The notes: generated by a model from the sequence alone, not told the origin. A stretch of DNA of 52,206 bases from Clostridia bacterium (GCA_017939755.1 JAGBAJ010000046.1:1-52206); one strand, 5' to 3'; shown: positions 30,099 through 37,313, counted from the first letter of the stretch. Numbers and translations: made by a program.

Positions 30099-30868
30099 AA
30101 ATCCTCCAAAAATCTAGTAACATATTCTGGGCTTTGTGTTAAAATCGGCATTTCATAATCTAGGGTCCACTTATTTCTCATTGCTTCACCGTTTGGCGTT
30201 GTTACTTTAGTAGGTACTTTAATACAAGCAATACCCCTCTTAAATCTTGTAGGCGTGTCATTCCAGTTAATACCCTTACTCATTAACATATCTTGTAACT
30301 GAGAACCGTTCTTACCTTGTAATTCTTTGTGTGAAAAATTAGCCTGGGCCACAGCATTAATTGAGTTCTTTGTCGCATCCCATTGACGCCAAATAATATT
30401 ATTAACTACTTCTTCTTTAGGAATATTAAACACCCTAGCGTCAAACACTCCTTTAAAAATCTTAAAAGCAAATTTGTCAGCGGTGCCTGGATAAAAACTC
30501 TCTAACGCATTTTCGTGTAAACGACACATCATTTCATTAAAATATAAAGTAGCCATAGATGCAGAAATACTTGCAATTTTTTGCACCCTATTATCAAACC
30601 AGCCCTCTGTTTCTCTTTTAGTTTCATACAAAACAAGAGTAATCTCATCGCTTTGTGTGTAGCCAAATACACAGTTACCTACACCCTCACACAATCTTTG
30701 TAAAGTATAAGTCATACAATTTGAAAAATCTTCGTCAAATGGCTTGGTAAATCCACGGCACAATGTGTGGAAGGCTCGTCCGTCCAATCTAATAATCACA
30801 GGTACTTTATCTACTAAATAAGTATTAGTTACCCCCTCATATTTTTTCATTCTTTCCCCTAATGTCAT
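30092..30868 (-). CDS. tRNAHis guanylyltransferase-like (Thg1/TLP) 3'-5' polymerase, 258 aa
   Basis: The N-terminal half holds the Thg1 signature RLDGRAFHTLCRGFTKPFD with the metal-binding Asp at residue 29, and FGYTQSDEITLVL with Asp74-Glu75, matching the D29/D76/E77 metal triad of human Thg1. Length is close to the family norm. Thg1 adds G(-1) to tRNA-His. Bacterial and archaeal Thg1-like proteins use the same reverse polymerisation to repair 5'-truncated tRNAs. No tRNA-His gene is found in the array, which favours the repair role here (inference). AGGAGG precedes ATG; own promoter at 30903. Located between Ro60 and a membrane-protein gene. Confidence 0.92.
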   Translation of the reverse strand: MTLGERMKKYEGVTNTYLVDKVPVIIRLDGRAFHTLCRGFTKPFDEDFSNCMTYTLQRLCEGVGNCVFGYTQSDEITLVLYETKRETEGWFDNRVQKIASISASMATLYFNEMMCRLHENALESFYPGTADKFAFKIFKGVFDARVFNIPKEEVVNNIIWRQWDATKNSINAVAQANFSHKELQGKNGSQLQDMLMSKGINWNDTPTRFKRGIACIKVPTKVTTPNGEAMRNKWTLDYEMPILTQSPEYVTRFLEDLC

Positions 30869-30902
30869 ATTTTCCTCCTATGTTTTATTATTTTCTAGGA
30901 GA

Positions 30903-30931
30903 GTATAACATAAAAAACCTGGCTTTGTCAA
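30903..30931 (-). promoter_or_regulatory. Promoter of the Thg1-like gene
   Basis: TTGACA (30926-30931), 17 bp, TTATAC (30903-30908). The -35 abuts the T-run of the Ro60 terminator. Confidence 0.82.
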
Positions 30932-30962
30932 GAAAAAAGCAACCCGTTAGGATTGCTTTTTA
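30932..30962 (-). terminator. Ro60 terminator fused to the next -35
   Basis: AAAGCAATCC / GGGTTGCTTT stem. Its T-run reads TTTTTTCTTGACA on the minus strand, so terminator and promoter are one continuous cassette. Confidence 0.75.
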
Positions 30963-32584
30963 TTTTCTTTTTCATTCCAAATATCTATAACTGCTTTAGC
31001 ATAGGCAATTTCTTTACCAGTCCAGCCTGTTAAAATGGCTTGTCTGTAGCCAGTTTCTGGAACTAACACATTAGTATAACCCGCCGTCTGCACCATAAAA
31101 ATATTTACTTTAGGATTAACTGTTCTTCTATATTCACGAATAAGTTTATTTACATCTATGTAAGTGCCGTATGCATATTTTGCATAATCTCGTGAATTTA
31201 AACCATATAACCCGCCGTGGCCCGCTTGCATATCACTATACACAAAAATATTATCCCAGTGTTCCTTTTCTTTGATCGCTTTATCAAAGAATAACCAAAT
31301 ACCGTTTTCTGTGCCACCACCAACATCACTATGTTTATTTGAAGAAATATCATTAGCCTGAGTTAAAGAGCCATTACGTTTAGAGATAGGAAATACTTTT
31401 AACTTATCACCAAATTTACCTACGTAGCCTTCATCAGAATTTTGAGCAGCCAATACGGAACTTAAATTTCCGATTTCAGCAACAGTTACCGAACCATATT
31501 CGCTTGTAAATTGTCCCCACGCACTACCAGAGTTGTCAGACAAACACATTGTTTTACCTTCTAATTTTGGTAAATTTTCACGAGCAATATCAACACATTC
31601 TTCCAAAGTGTCAACAATAGTAGGAATATGGTGAGCCAAAGTACCTTTAATTGCCTTAATTGCAGAACTGTATCTAAATGGGAATTGTTTTCCAGTTTTA
31701 ACACCAGCCTTTAATTCAGCCATTAATTCTTTACAATATTGTAAATCATCAATTTCTTCAAAGATATTTCTTAAATTTCTCAATAAAGCCATATGACCTA
31801 ATTTAGTAGTTGATAAAATTTCCTTCCAAGTTTTTCCTTGAGACCTCATAATTTCCCAAGTTAATTCTTCTTCTGTGACGGCGATTTTACCAGTTTTCAT
31901 ATATTCATCAACCAATTTACTTTTTGGATGCGAAATACAAATCAAATCTTTAAAACCCACACCTGCATTTTTATATTTATTAAATTGATAGCGAGTTAAA
32001 CCTTCAATCTTTTTAGCCCAACCTCTTTTTAAAATGTTAGGAAGTTTATTATCGCTTTTATGTTTATATAAGTAATATGTTAATTGCACAACAGGTTCAT
32101 CAGCCCTAGCCATTACCAATTGATTGATTCTATCAAATTCACCAGGGTTAGCATTAACAAATTCTGCTTTTTTAGGGTGTGTAGATGCTCTGACCATAAT
32201 AACTTGTGGGTTTAATCTCATTAAATACTCTGTACGCAATGTAACGGCCCAATCTAAAGTTGCTTTAAAATCATACGCCAATGCTTCATCAATTACTGTT
32301 TCCATAATTTCAGAAGTTCTTTTACCCTTCCATCTATCACTGCCTAACACGTCATCTTCTTTAAATAGATTATGCGCACTATAATATCCATCTTTAATAG
32401 TTTTTTCTTTAAACTCACCATCTCTATAATATTGAGGTTCGCCAAAAATTGAAGATGCTGTTACCAATTTTAATGTTTCAATTGGAGAAAGTTCATAAGA
32501 AATTCCCCCCATAAAATTTGTAACACTTTTAGTTACTCTTTTTACTTCTTCTGTTTTTACTGCTTTTGTCATATTTTTTAACAT
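30947..32584 (-). CDS. Ro60/TROVE-domain RNA-binding protein, 545 aa
   Basis: Ro60 orthologue (bacterial name Rsr). The N-terminal two thirds is the helical-repeat TROVE ring (YELSPIETLKLVTASSIFGE; WAVTLRTEYLMRLNPQVIMV; NVNPGEFDR-type loop; SHPKSK). The C-terminal third is a von Willebrand A domain with a complete MIDAS: DNSGS at about 350-354, then GGGTENG and VYSDMQAG. Ro60 binds misfolded RNA ends in the ring and Y RNA on the outer surface. Start at MLKNMTKAV with AAAGGAG; the longer frame would translate the upstream terminator. Directly downstream of two Y-like RNAs. Confidence 0.93.
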   Translation of the reverse strand: MLKNMTKAVKTEEVKRVTKSVTNFMGGISYELSPIETLKLVTASSIFGEPQYYRDGEFKEKTIKDGYYSAHNLFKEDDVLGSDRWKGKRTSEIMETVIDEALAYDFKATLDWAVTLRTEYLMRLNPQVIMVRASTHPKKAEFVNANPGEFDRINQLVMARADEPVVQLTYYLYKHKSDNKLPNILKRGWAKKIEGLTRYQFNKYKNAGVGFKDLICISHPKSKLVDEYMKTGKIAVTEEELTWEIMRSQGKTWKEILSTTKLGHMALLRNLRNIFEEIDDLQYCKELMAELKAGVKTGKQFPFRYSSAIKAIKGTLAHHIPTIVDTLEECVDIARENLPKLEGKTMCLSDNSGSAWGQFTSEYGSVTVAEIGNLSSVLAAQNSDEGYVGKFGDKLKVFPISKRNGSLTQANDISSNKHSDVGGGTENGIWLFFDKAIKEKEHWDNIFVYSDMQAGHGGLYGLNSRDYAKYAYGTYIDVNKLIREYRRTVNPKVNIFMVQTAGYTNVLVPETGYRQAILTGWTGKEIAYAKAVIDIWNEKENKKQS

Positions 32585-32601
32585 ATTTGTTCTCCTTTGA
32601 A

Positions 32602-32630
32602 ATAAAAAACTGCCCATAAGGACAGTTTAT
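32602..32630 (-). terminator. Intrinsic terminator between the Y RNAs and Ro60
   Basis: Nine-bp stem AAACTGTCC / GGGCAGTTT with TTAT loop and a T-run, only a few bases before the Ro60 ribosome site. Ro60 must be made by read-through of this hairpin or from a promoter I cannot see. Confidence 0.75.
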
Positions 32631-32637
32631 ATATTGG

Positions 32638-32754
32638 CATTTGTGGAGAAAAGAGCGAAAACACTAAAATTAAAGGCAATGCCGCCAACAACAAACTTTT
32701 TACATATATCATTTCTCAAAAACGAAGTAAGTGTCTTCTACGCTACCACAAATG
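32638..32754 (-). ncRNA. Second Y-like RNA (putative), about 117 nt
   Basis: Ends pair perfectly over nine bases (CATTTGTGG at 32754-32746 with CCACAAATG at 32646-32638). A one-base / seven-base internal loop follows (CTTTTCT on the 3' side), then AGCG/CGCT. The 5' strand carries TAGCG..GAA..TTACTTCG (32723-32745), the same module as in the Y RNA just upstream (32875-32896). No tRNA-like head is visible. Lies between that RNA and the Ro60 terminator. Confidence 0.6.
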
Positions 32755-32768
32755 AAAATATTTTAAAC

Positions 32769-32901
32769 TGCCGAGAATAAGTGAAACTGAACAATTACGT
32801 TGCTCTACCATTGAGCTACTCCCCCACTTGGAGGGGGAGGGCAGATTCGAACTACCAACCTACGGCTTACCAGGCGAAGTAACAGTTTCGGCGCTACGGC
32901 A
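32769..32901 (-). ncRNA. YrlA-type Y RNA with circularly permuted tRNA-like head
   Basis: On the minus strand the order is T arm (GGTAG-TTCGAAT-CTGCC, 32856-32840), acceptor 3' strand CTCCCCC (32839-32833), loop UCCAAGU, acceptor 5' strand GGGGGAG (32825-32819), then D arm GCUC-AAUGGUA-GAGC (32816-32802). The acceptor stem pairs 7/7. Where an anticodon arm would be, a long stem leads to the RNA ends: GAAACTG/CAGTTTC and TGCCG/CGGCA. This is the published plan of bacterial YrlA RNAs, a tRNA mimic closed at the acceptor end. No GGGGGAG occurs 5' of the T arm, so it is not a normal tRNA. Own promoter at 32922. Confidence 0.88.
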
Positions 32902-32921
32902 TAATTTTATTTTACACTATT

Positions 32922-32950
32922 ATTATAACACTATTTTAATCTTTTGTCAA
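32922..32950 (-). promoter_or_regulatory. Promoter of the Y RNA / Ro60 unit
   Basis: TTGACA (32945-32950), 17 bp, TATAAT (32922-32927). Transcript would start near 32915, a dozen bases before the Y RNA stem. Confidence 0.85.
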
Positions 32951-32967
32951 ATTAATTTTTATGTTAT

Positions 32968-33528
32968 TTAAAAATTTTTTTCTAATTCTGCTATATCAAT
33001 TAACTCTAAAGAGGTGATATTTTCTAAACCAAATTTTTTAATGAAACAATTTGCTCTTCTTTTTGTTGCAAAAGTAAAAGGGACTTCACCGTATTTTACT
33101 TTTAAATTATCATAACAATAATCAGTTACATATTTACCTTTACTTCTACCTTTAATAGATTTAATCACATATAACTTCTCATGTTTTTCTTGGGCATCAT
33201 CAGCATCATATAAACTTTCAATCGCACATTCTTCCATTTCTGTTCTAACTGGGCGGTCGGTAATACCTACATATGCTATTTTTTCAGTAGTTTCAAATTC
33301 TTCTGGAACATCAGGACTTACTCTAGGATACCTAATCGCAGTTTTCAATAATTCTTGAATTTTATGAAAATTGACACCAAAAGCCTTGGCAAAGCACATC
33401 ATTAAACCAACTTGTTCATTAAATTTATCTTCTGGGTGACATTTCGCAACAAATTTTTTACCGTGTATATATAAAACAACGGCTGGGTCGCTTATAATTA
33501 CTTGAATGTCATTATTTTGTTTTTCCAT
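32968..33528 (-). CDS. Conserved phage-type hypothetical protein, 186 aa
   Basis: Contains DPAVVLYIHGKKFVAKCHPEDKFNEQVGLMMC, an N-terminal pattern (IDGKxYVAKCxxED.FDE..GLL) I recognise from uncharacterised Firmicutes phage proteins. The C-terminal part is basic (IKGRSKGKYV; FATKRRANCFIKKFG). AAAGGAG before ATG. Lies between the tRNA operon and the Y RNA promoter. Confidence 0.7.
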   Translation of the reverse strand: MEKQNNDIQVIISDPAVVLYIHGKKFVAKCHPEDKFNEQVGLMMCFAKAFGVNFHKIQELLKTAIRYPRVSPDVPEEFETTEKIAYVGITDRPVRTEMEECAIESLYDADDAQEKHEKLYVIKSIKGRSKGKYVTDYCYDNLKVKYGEVPFTFATKRRANCFIKKFGLENITSLELIDIAELEKNF

Positions 33529-33553
33529 TTCTTTCTCCTTTTTAATTATCTAT

Positions 33554-33583
33554 AATATAGCATATTTAATTTGCTTTTGTCAA
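33554..33583 (-). promoter_or_regulatory. Promoter of the 33528 gene
   Basis: TTGACA (33578-33583) and TATATT (33554-33559). Confidence 0.8.
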
Positions 33584-33604
33584 GTAAATAACACCTAAAA
33601 AGAA

Positions 33605-33633
33605 AAAAAGAAGAGAAAATTTCTCTTCTTTTC
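33605..33633 (-). terminator. Probable terminator of the tRNA operon
   Basis: GAAGAGAAA / TTTCTCTTC stem with T-rich tail on the minus strand. Confidence 0.7.
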
Positions 33634-33803
33634 ATTTATTTCACTTTTTACGCTCAAAGTGTCAACGGTTATTTCTCTTATACCATATAAAACTTATTTT
33701 TTTATCGTACGTTCAAAAATCACAATTCATAAAAAGAGATTAAATTGTTAACATTATTATATGGTTGTAGCTACGCGGTAAGATAGATTACTTCAACCCG
33801 CAC

Positions 33804-33891
33804 TGGCGAGAAAGGTTGGATTCGAACCAACGGTACCTTTCGATACGGCAGTTTAGCAAACTGCTGGTATAAGCCTCTCACCCACTTCCTC
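33804..33891 (-). tRNA. tRNA-Ser (GCU)
   Basis: Class II cloverleaf with long variable arm. Acceptor GAGGAAG/CTTTCTC, anticodon loop TTGCTAA, T loop TTCGAAT, CCA encoded. Confidence 0.93.
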
Positions 33892-34366
33892 AAGTAGCAT
33901 AGCGTCTTGAGACTTCCACTCAAGAACAATGAAAACCTGTTTATACTCTTTTCCTCATTTCTACAGAGTTAGGTCGACGGCGTCTTTCAATTTTAGAGAA
34001 ACTAGTATATCAGAAGAAATTACTTCTTATCCCTAAAAAAGCCACTTATATATTAAACATAAATAGGCATATTTCGCCACGCTATGAATTTACAAATTTA
34101 TCATATGCTAGAGTTTAGGCACTACTAGGACTATAGAGCTTGGATACACCCTTGCGGATTTTACATATCGCTTGCTTTTATTTATTATAGCATTAAGATT
34201 ATGACATTACGGCATATGGTCGCAATCATCAAACCAAGATACCACCTCGCCTTTAGTTACGCTTCATCGTGTGGAAATTCCTATTAATAGTTTACCTGGT
34301 TGCCCCTGTCATCGTACTTTATTCTATTTGAGATATAGACATCTTGCATATGTATAAATTATTTTA
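33892..34366 (-). other. 475-bp spacer inside the tRNA operon
   Basis: No tRNA or ORF found. Several local inverted repeats and GC patches suggest structured RNA. Phage tRNA arrays sometimes carry large ornate RNAs (GOLLD, ROOL). I cannot match either by eye. Confidence 0.35.
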
Positions 34367-34436
34367 GGCGCCTTCTCTGAGTCGAACAGAGACATTTAAC
34401 TTTCCGAATTGTTCTGAGCCGTTGAACTAAAGACGC
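34367..34436 (-). tRNA. tRNA-like element without CCA and with defective anticodon arm
   Basis: Good D arm (GTTC...GAAC) and T arm (CTCTG-TTCGACT-CAGAG). The acceptor stem can extend from 7 to 9 bp (AGGCGTCTT / AAGGCGCCT). The region where the anticodon arm should be pairs only weakly, and no CCA follows. Two bases from tRNA-Ile. Either a decaying tRNA or a tRNA-like RNA. Confidence 0.55.
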
Positions 34437-34438
34437 CT

Positions 34439-34514
34439 TGGTAGGAGAAATAAGATTCGAACTTATAATCCCCGCCTTATCAGAGCGGTGCCTTAACCGT
34501 TTGGCCATTCTCCT
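34439..34514 (-). tRNA. tRNA-Ile (GAU)
   Basis: Acceptor AGGAGAA/TTCTCCT, anticodon loop CTGATAA, T loop TTCGAAT, CCA encoded. Confidence 0.92.
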
Positions 34515-34517
34515 ATA

Positions 34518-34591
34518 TGGAGCGATATGTCGGACTCGAACCGACGACGACTGCTTGGAAGGCAGGAATGTTACCACTACACTAATATCGC
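34518..34591 (-). tRNA. tRNA-Gly (UCC)
   Basis: Acceptor GCGATAT/ATATCGC, anticodon loop CTTCCAA, CCA encoded. Confidence 0.92.
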
Positions 34592-34594
34592 ACT

Positions 34595-34668
34595 TGGCAG
34601 GCCCTGAAAGAATTGAACTCCCACCAAAAGTTTTGGAGACTCTTGTTCTACCATTAAACTAAGGGCCT
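34595..34668 (-). tRNA. tRNA-Trp (CCA)
   Basis: Acceptor AGGCCCT/AGGGCCT, anticodon loop CTCCAAA, discriminator G, CCA encoded. Confidence 0.92.
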
Positions 34669-34833
34669 ACGATCTTGGACGGCTACATTTTTATATTATA
34701 GTCCATCGTCCAAGGCAGGACTAATTATATAATATAAATCTTTATGCTCCCATTTGTATTATATAATTTTCTAATTTAATACTCACATATATTATGTACA
34801 CTTATCTATGCTTTCTAAAGTATTAGCACTTAT

Positions 34834-34908
34834 TGGCTGGCGTAGGGGGATTCGAACCACCGTTCATAGAGTCAAAGTCTATTGCCTTAACCACTTGGCT
34901 ACACGCCA
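34834..34908 (-). tRNA. tRNA-Gln (UUG)
   Basis: Acceptor TGGCGTG/TACGCCA, anticodon loop CTTTGAC, discriminator G, CCA encoded. Weak U-A first pair typical of tRNA-Gln. Confidence 0.92.
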
Positions 34909-34973
34909 TTGCAACCTTGTCTTTCCAAGGTGTCAACTAACTCTCTTAGTACGTCTACATTATAATTAGTATG

Positions 34974-35038
34974 CATCACAGCAGGACTCGAACCTACAGT
35001 CCACATTACGGTGGGTCTTACCATTAGCTTATATGATG
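34974..35038 (-). tRNA. Short tRNA-like element without CCA
   Basis: About 65 nt. Acceptor CATCATA/TGTGATG and T arm (GTAGG-TTCGAGT-CCTGC) are good. The D stem has only about two pairs, the anticodon hairpin is CCAC-CGTAAT-GTGG with a 6-nt loop, and no CCA follows. About six bases shorter than a tRNA between D arm and variable loop. Confidence 0.5.
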
Positions 35039-35044
35039 TCATCG

Positions 35045-35119
35045 TGGTGTTCCCACCTGGAATCGAACCAAGATTTAAGGTTTAGAAGACCCTTGTACTA
35101 TCCGTTGTACTATGGAAAC
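35045..35119 (-). tRNA. tRNA-Arg (UCU)
   Basis: Acceptor GTTTCCA/TGGGAAC, anticodon loop CTTCTAA, CCA encoded. Confidence 0.92.
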
Positions 35120-35166
35120 ATAATGTCCATATGGTGTCACCGCATTAACATATAGGACTTATACGA

Positions 35167-35285
35167 CTTGATATTCTGGATTTACAAGTTTTACCTGCTA
35201 CTTAACATATGATTCATTCGCACTCGGTTAAGCTCTTTATTTGAGAAATATCTCTGGTACTTAACGAAACCATCTATCTTTTGAC
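35167..35285 (-). ncRNA. Structured spacer element, copy A
   Basis: About 120 nt, clearly homologous to copy B at 36114-36235. As RNA: helix GTTAAG/CTTAAC enclosing a constant GAGA-UAUU-UCUC hairpin, then CGAATGAA and AAGT...ACTT around a GGUAAA stretch. Lies between tRNA-Arg and tRNA-Phe. Confidence 0.55.
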
Positions 35286-35380
35286 TATAAGTTGAATAGA
35301 AACTTATTTATATCTCAAGATTTTCACTTGAACTTTCCCGTATCCATATCGGGCTGGTCTAATATTTAACCTAGATATAA

Positions 35381-35456
35381 TGGCGGGAAGTCTTGGACTC
35401 GAACCAAAATCCCTAGATTTTCAGTCTAGTGTATTGACCACCTCTACCAACTTCCC
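35381..35456 (-). tRNA. tRNA-Phe (GAA)
   Basis: Acceptor GGGAAGT/ACTTCCC, anticodon loop CTGAAAA, CCA encoded. Confidence 0.92.
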
Positions 35457-35463
35457 AAAATAT

Positions 35464-35540
35464 TGGCGATACCTAGGGGACTTGAACCCCTGACCTCTAG
35501 CGTGACAGGCTAGCGTTCTAACCAACTGAACTAAGATACC
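35464..35540 (-). tRNA. tRNA-Asp (GUC)
   Basis: Acceptor GGTATCT/AGGTATC, anticodon loop CTGTCAC, discriminator G, CCA encoded. Confidence 0.92.
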
Positions 35541-35740
35541 ACAACCTTATTTTTATGTACCTTCAAACAAATGCAATAAGGAGCATTGATGCTATCTTCC
35601 GACATTCAAGACAGACATTAAGAAGCTCCGCTCTCTTCTGCGGACGAACAAGCGTTTTATCTGTACGCTAAAAATCAGACGGCCAACAATATCTGCTTTT
35701 AAAGTTAAGTATGCCATTAAATGTTCTCTCTTAACAGGCC

Positions 35741-35828
35741 TGGCGGAGAGGGTGAGATTTGAACTCACGAACCCTTGCAGGTTAACGGTTTTCAAGACCG
35801 CCGCTTTCAACCGCTCAGCCACCTCTCC
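35741..35828 (-). tRNA. tRNA-Ser (UGA)
   Basis: Class II with long variable arm, acceptor GGAGAGG/CCTCTCC, anticodon loop CTTGAAA, CCA encoded. Confidence 0.93.
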
Positions 35829-35911
35829 ATTCAAGGCCCTTGAAATGTTTATACAGGACGAGGACCTTTTTCATTGAGCCTAAACTCTCCGATTTACTCA
35901 TAACTCCTGTT

Positions 35912-35987
35912 TGGTAGTCCTAAGGAGGTTCGAACTCCTGTTTACACATTGAAAGCGTGTTGTACTAGCCGATTATACGATAGGACC
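35912..35987 (-). tRNA. tRNA-Glu (UUC)
   Basis: Anticodon loop CTTTCAA, acceptor GGTCCTA/TAGGACT with a G-U first pair, CCA encoded. Confidence 0.92.
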
Positions 35988-35990
35988 AGA

Positions 35991-36067
35991 TGGTGGAGGT
36001 ATACGGGATCGAACCGAAGACCTCCTGCTTGCAAGGCAGGCGCTCTAGCCAGCTGAGCTATACCCCC
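35991..36067 (-). tRNA. tRNA-Ala (UGC)
   Basis: Acceptor GGGGGTA/TACCTCC with G-U identity pairs, anticodon loop CTTGCAA, CCA encoded. Confidence 0.93.
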
Positions 36068-36113
36068 ATAATACATTGCGGGCGCTACCCGCTAACTATC
36101 TTAGTATTCGACG

Positions 36114-36235
36114 ACTTATTACTTAGGATTATAAGTTTTACCCACCACTTCAGTATACCCTTCATTCGGTTGCTCGGCTAATCTTTATAGAGAAATATCT
36201 CTGGTATTTAGCACTACCATCTGCCTTCTAGCTGT
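36114..36235 (-). ncRNA. Structured spacer element, copy B
   Basis: Homologue of copy A. Helix GCTAA/TTAGC replaces GTTAAG/CTTAAC, a compensatory U-A to C-G change, while the GAGA-UAUU-UCUC hairpin and the GGGUAAAACUU word are kept. Lies between tRNA-Ala and tRNA-Met. Confidence 0.55.
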
Positions 36236-36252
36236 GGACAGCAGAAATCCAC

Positions 36253-36328
36253 TGGTCGCGGAGGTGAGACTCGAACTCACGACATTCAGGTTATGAGCCT
36301 GACAAGCTGCCAACTGCTTCACTCCGCA
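36253..36328 (-). tRNA. tRNA-Met (CAU), initiator-like
   Basis: Anticodon loop CTCATAA, CCA encoded. Overall similar to bacterial tRNA-fMet (GAAGCAGTTGGCAGC D arm; GTCAGGCTCATAACCTGA). The first pair is a weak U1-G72, recalling the initiator mismatch, but the anticodon stem has AGG/CCT rather than the initiator GGG/CCC. Confidence 0.9.
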
Positions 36329-36534
36329 ATATGCCTGTTTAACCTTAACAGGGAAGGACACATTTGGGTTTTTAGTTGTTACCGCGACAGACCCATTATT
36401 TGCTTGTTTAACTATCCTGGCTTAATAAGAAACTATTAACCACTGTGGACTGTTTTATCTAATTAACCCACATATTAATTAGAACAAATACCTTTCTAAT
36501 AGAACTTGGTATTATCGGATTTATTTCTTATTAA

Positions 36535-36609
36535 TGGCTCCCCGAGTCCGATTCGAACGGACGACCTATCGGTTAACAGCCGAGTGCTCCACCGCTGAGC
36601 TATCGAGGA
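36535..36609 (-). tRNA. tRNA-Asn (GUU)
   Basis: Acceptor TCCTCGA/TCGGGGA, anticodon loop CTGTTAA, CCA encoded. Confidence 0.92.
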
Positions 36610-36905
36610 ATATAACAAATAGATAATAGAGCGCCGCTGACCTATCTCTAATTGATGATACTTAATATTTTCCAGTTTCTAACATATTTATTTGCAACTA
36701 AATATATTTTTCACTTATTAAGTCTAATCTGGACTTTATCTATTTATATATACAATTAAATTAAATCTCTTTCTTGCAACCAATGCTTACTAAACTTAGG
36801 AAAATTGAGACCGCTAAATCTCTTCTAAAGTAGGCGGAAATACGTAGCGATTGGAACACAATTTGATATTTCCATTATCTACTTTAAAGATTTATCTAAT
36901 TGTAA

Positions 36906-36992
36906 TGGTGCAGATAATCAGAATCGAACTGATATGGTATTGCTACCGAGGGATTTTAAGTCCCTTGCGTCTACCTGTTCCGCCATATCTGC
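36906..36992 (-). tRNA. tRNA-Leu (UAA)
   Basis: Class II, acceptor GCAGATA/TATCTGC, anticodon loop CTTAAAA, CCA encoded. The 296-bp spacer before tRNA-Asn contains no gene I can see. Confidence 0.92.
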
Positions 36993-36997
36993 ATAAT

Positions 36998-37072
36998 TGG
37001 AGCTGGTGGTCGGAGTCGAACCAACAACCAACTGATTACAAGTCAGTTGCGCTACCATTGCGCCACACCAGC
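36998..37072 (-). tRNA. tRNA-Thr (UGU)
   Basis: Acceptor GCTGGTG/CACCAGC, anticodon loop CTTGTAA, CCA encoded. Confidence 0.93.
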
Positions 37073-37150
37073 AAGCGAGAGGGGTGGGCCTTTCACCCAC
37101 ATTGCTTGATTAAGCGTCAAAAGACTTATTATTTAGTCGACCCCCTCAAA

Positions 37151-37236
37151 TATAATTATCACCAGAGTAGATTCGAACTACTTACCTCTCATCAAAATGA
37201 GTGCATATACCTTTTCCGCTTCTAGCGATAATTATA
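37151..37236 (-). ncRNA. tRNA-like hairpin with a 15-bp closing stem
   Basis: Core 37159-37228 has a D arm with GG, a canonical T arm (AGTAG-TTCGAAT-CTACT) and a 7-bp acceptor. Flanking bases continue the acceptor pairing to 15 bp (TATAATTA / TAATTATA outside it). No CCA. The anticodon arm is abnormal: a CTCAT/ATGAG stem with a 4-nt loop, or a mismatched stem with an 8-nt loop. Confidence 0.55.
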
Positions 37237-37237
37237 A

Positions 37238-37313
37238 TGGTCGGAGTGGAGGGACTCGAACCCCCGACCTCATGGTCCCAAACCACGCAGTCTACCAACT
37301 GACCTACACTCCG
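37238..37313 (-). tRNA. tRNA-Pro (UGG)
   Basis: Acceptor CGGAGTG/CACTCCG, anticodon loop TTTGGGA, CCA encoded. Confidence 0.92.

Noticed and set aside
32769..32901. tmRNA, including the permuted two-piece form
   Set aside because: The D arm is a full tRNA D arm, and there is no tag reading frame or tmRNA-type 5' GGGG-UG start; the YrlA plan fits better.
33720..33803. Further Y-RNA-like motif (GTAGC...TTACTTC) on the plus strand
   Set aside because: Only short words match, on the opposite strand, with no terminal stem or internal loop comparable to the two Y RNAs.
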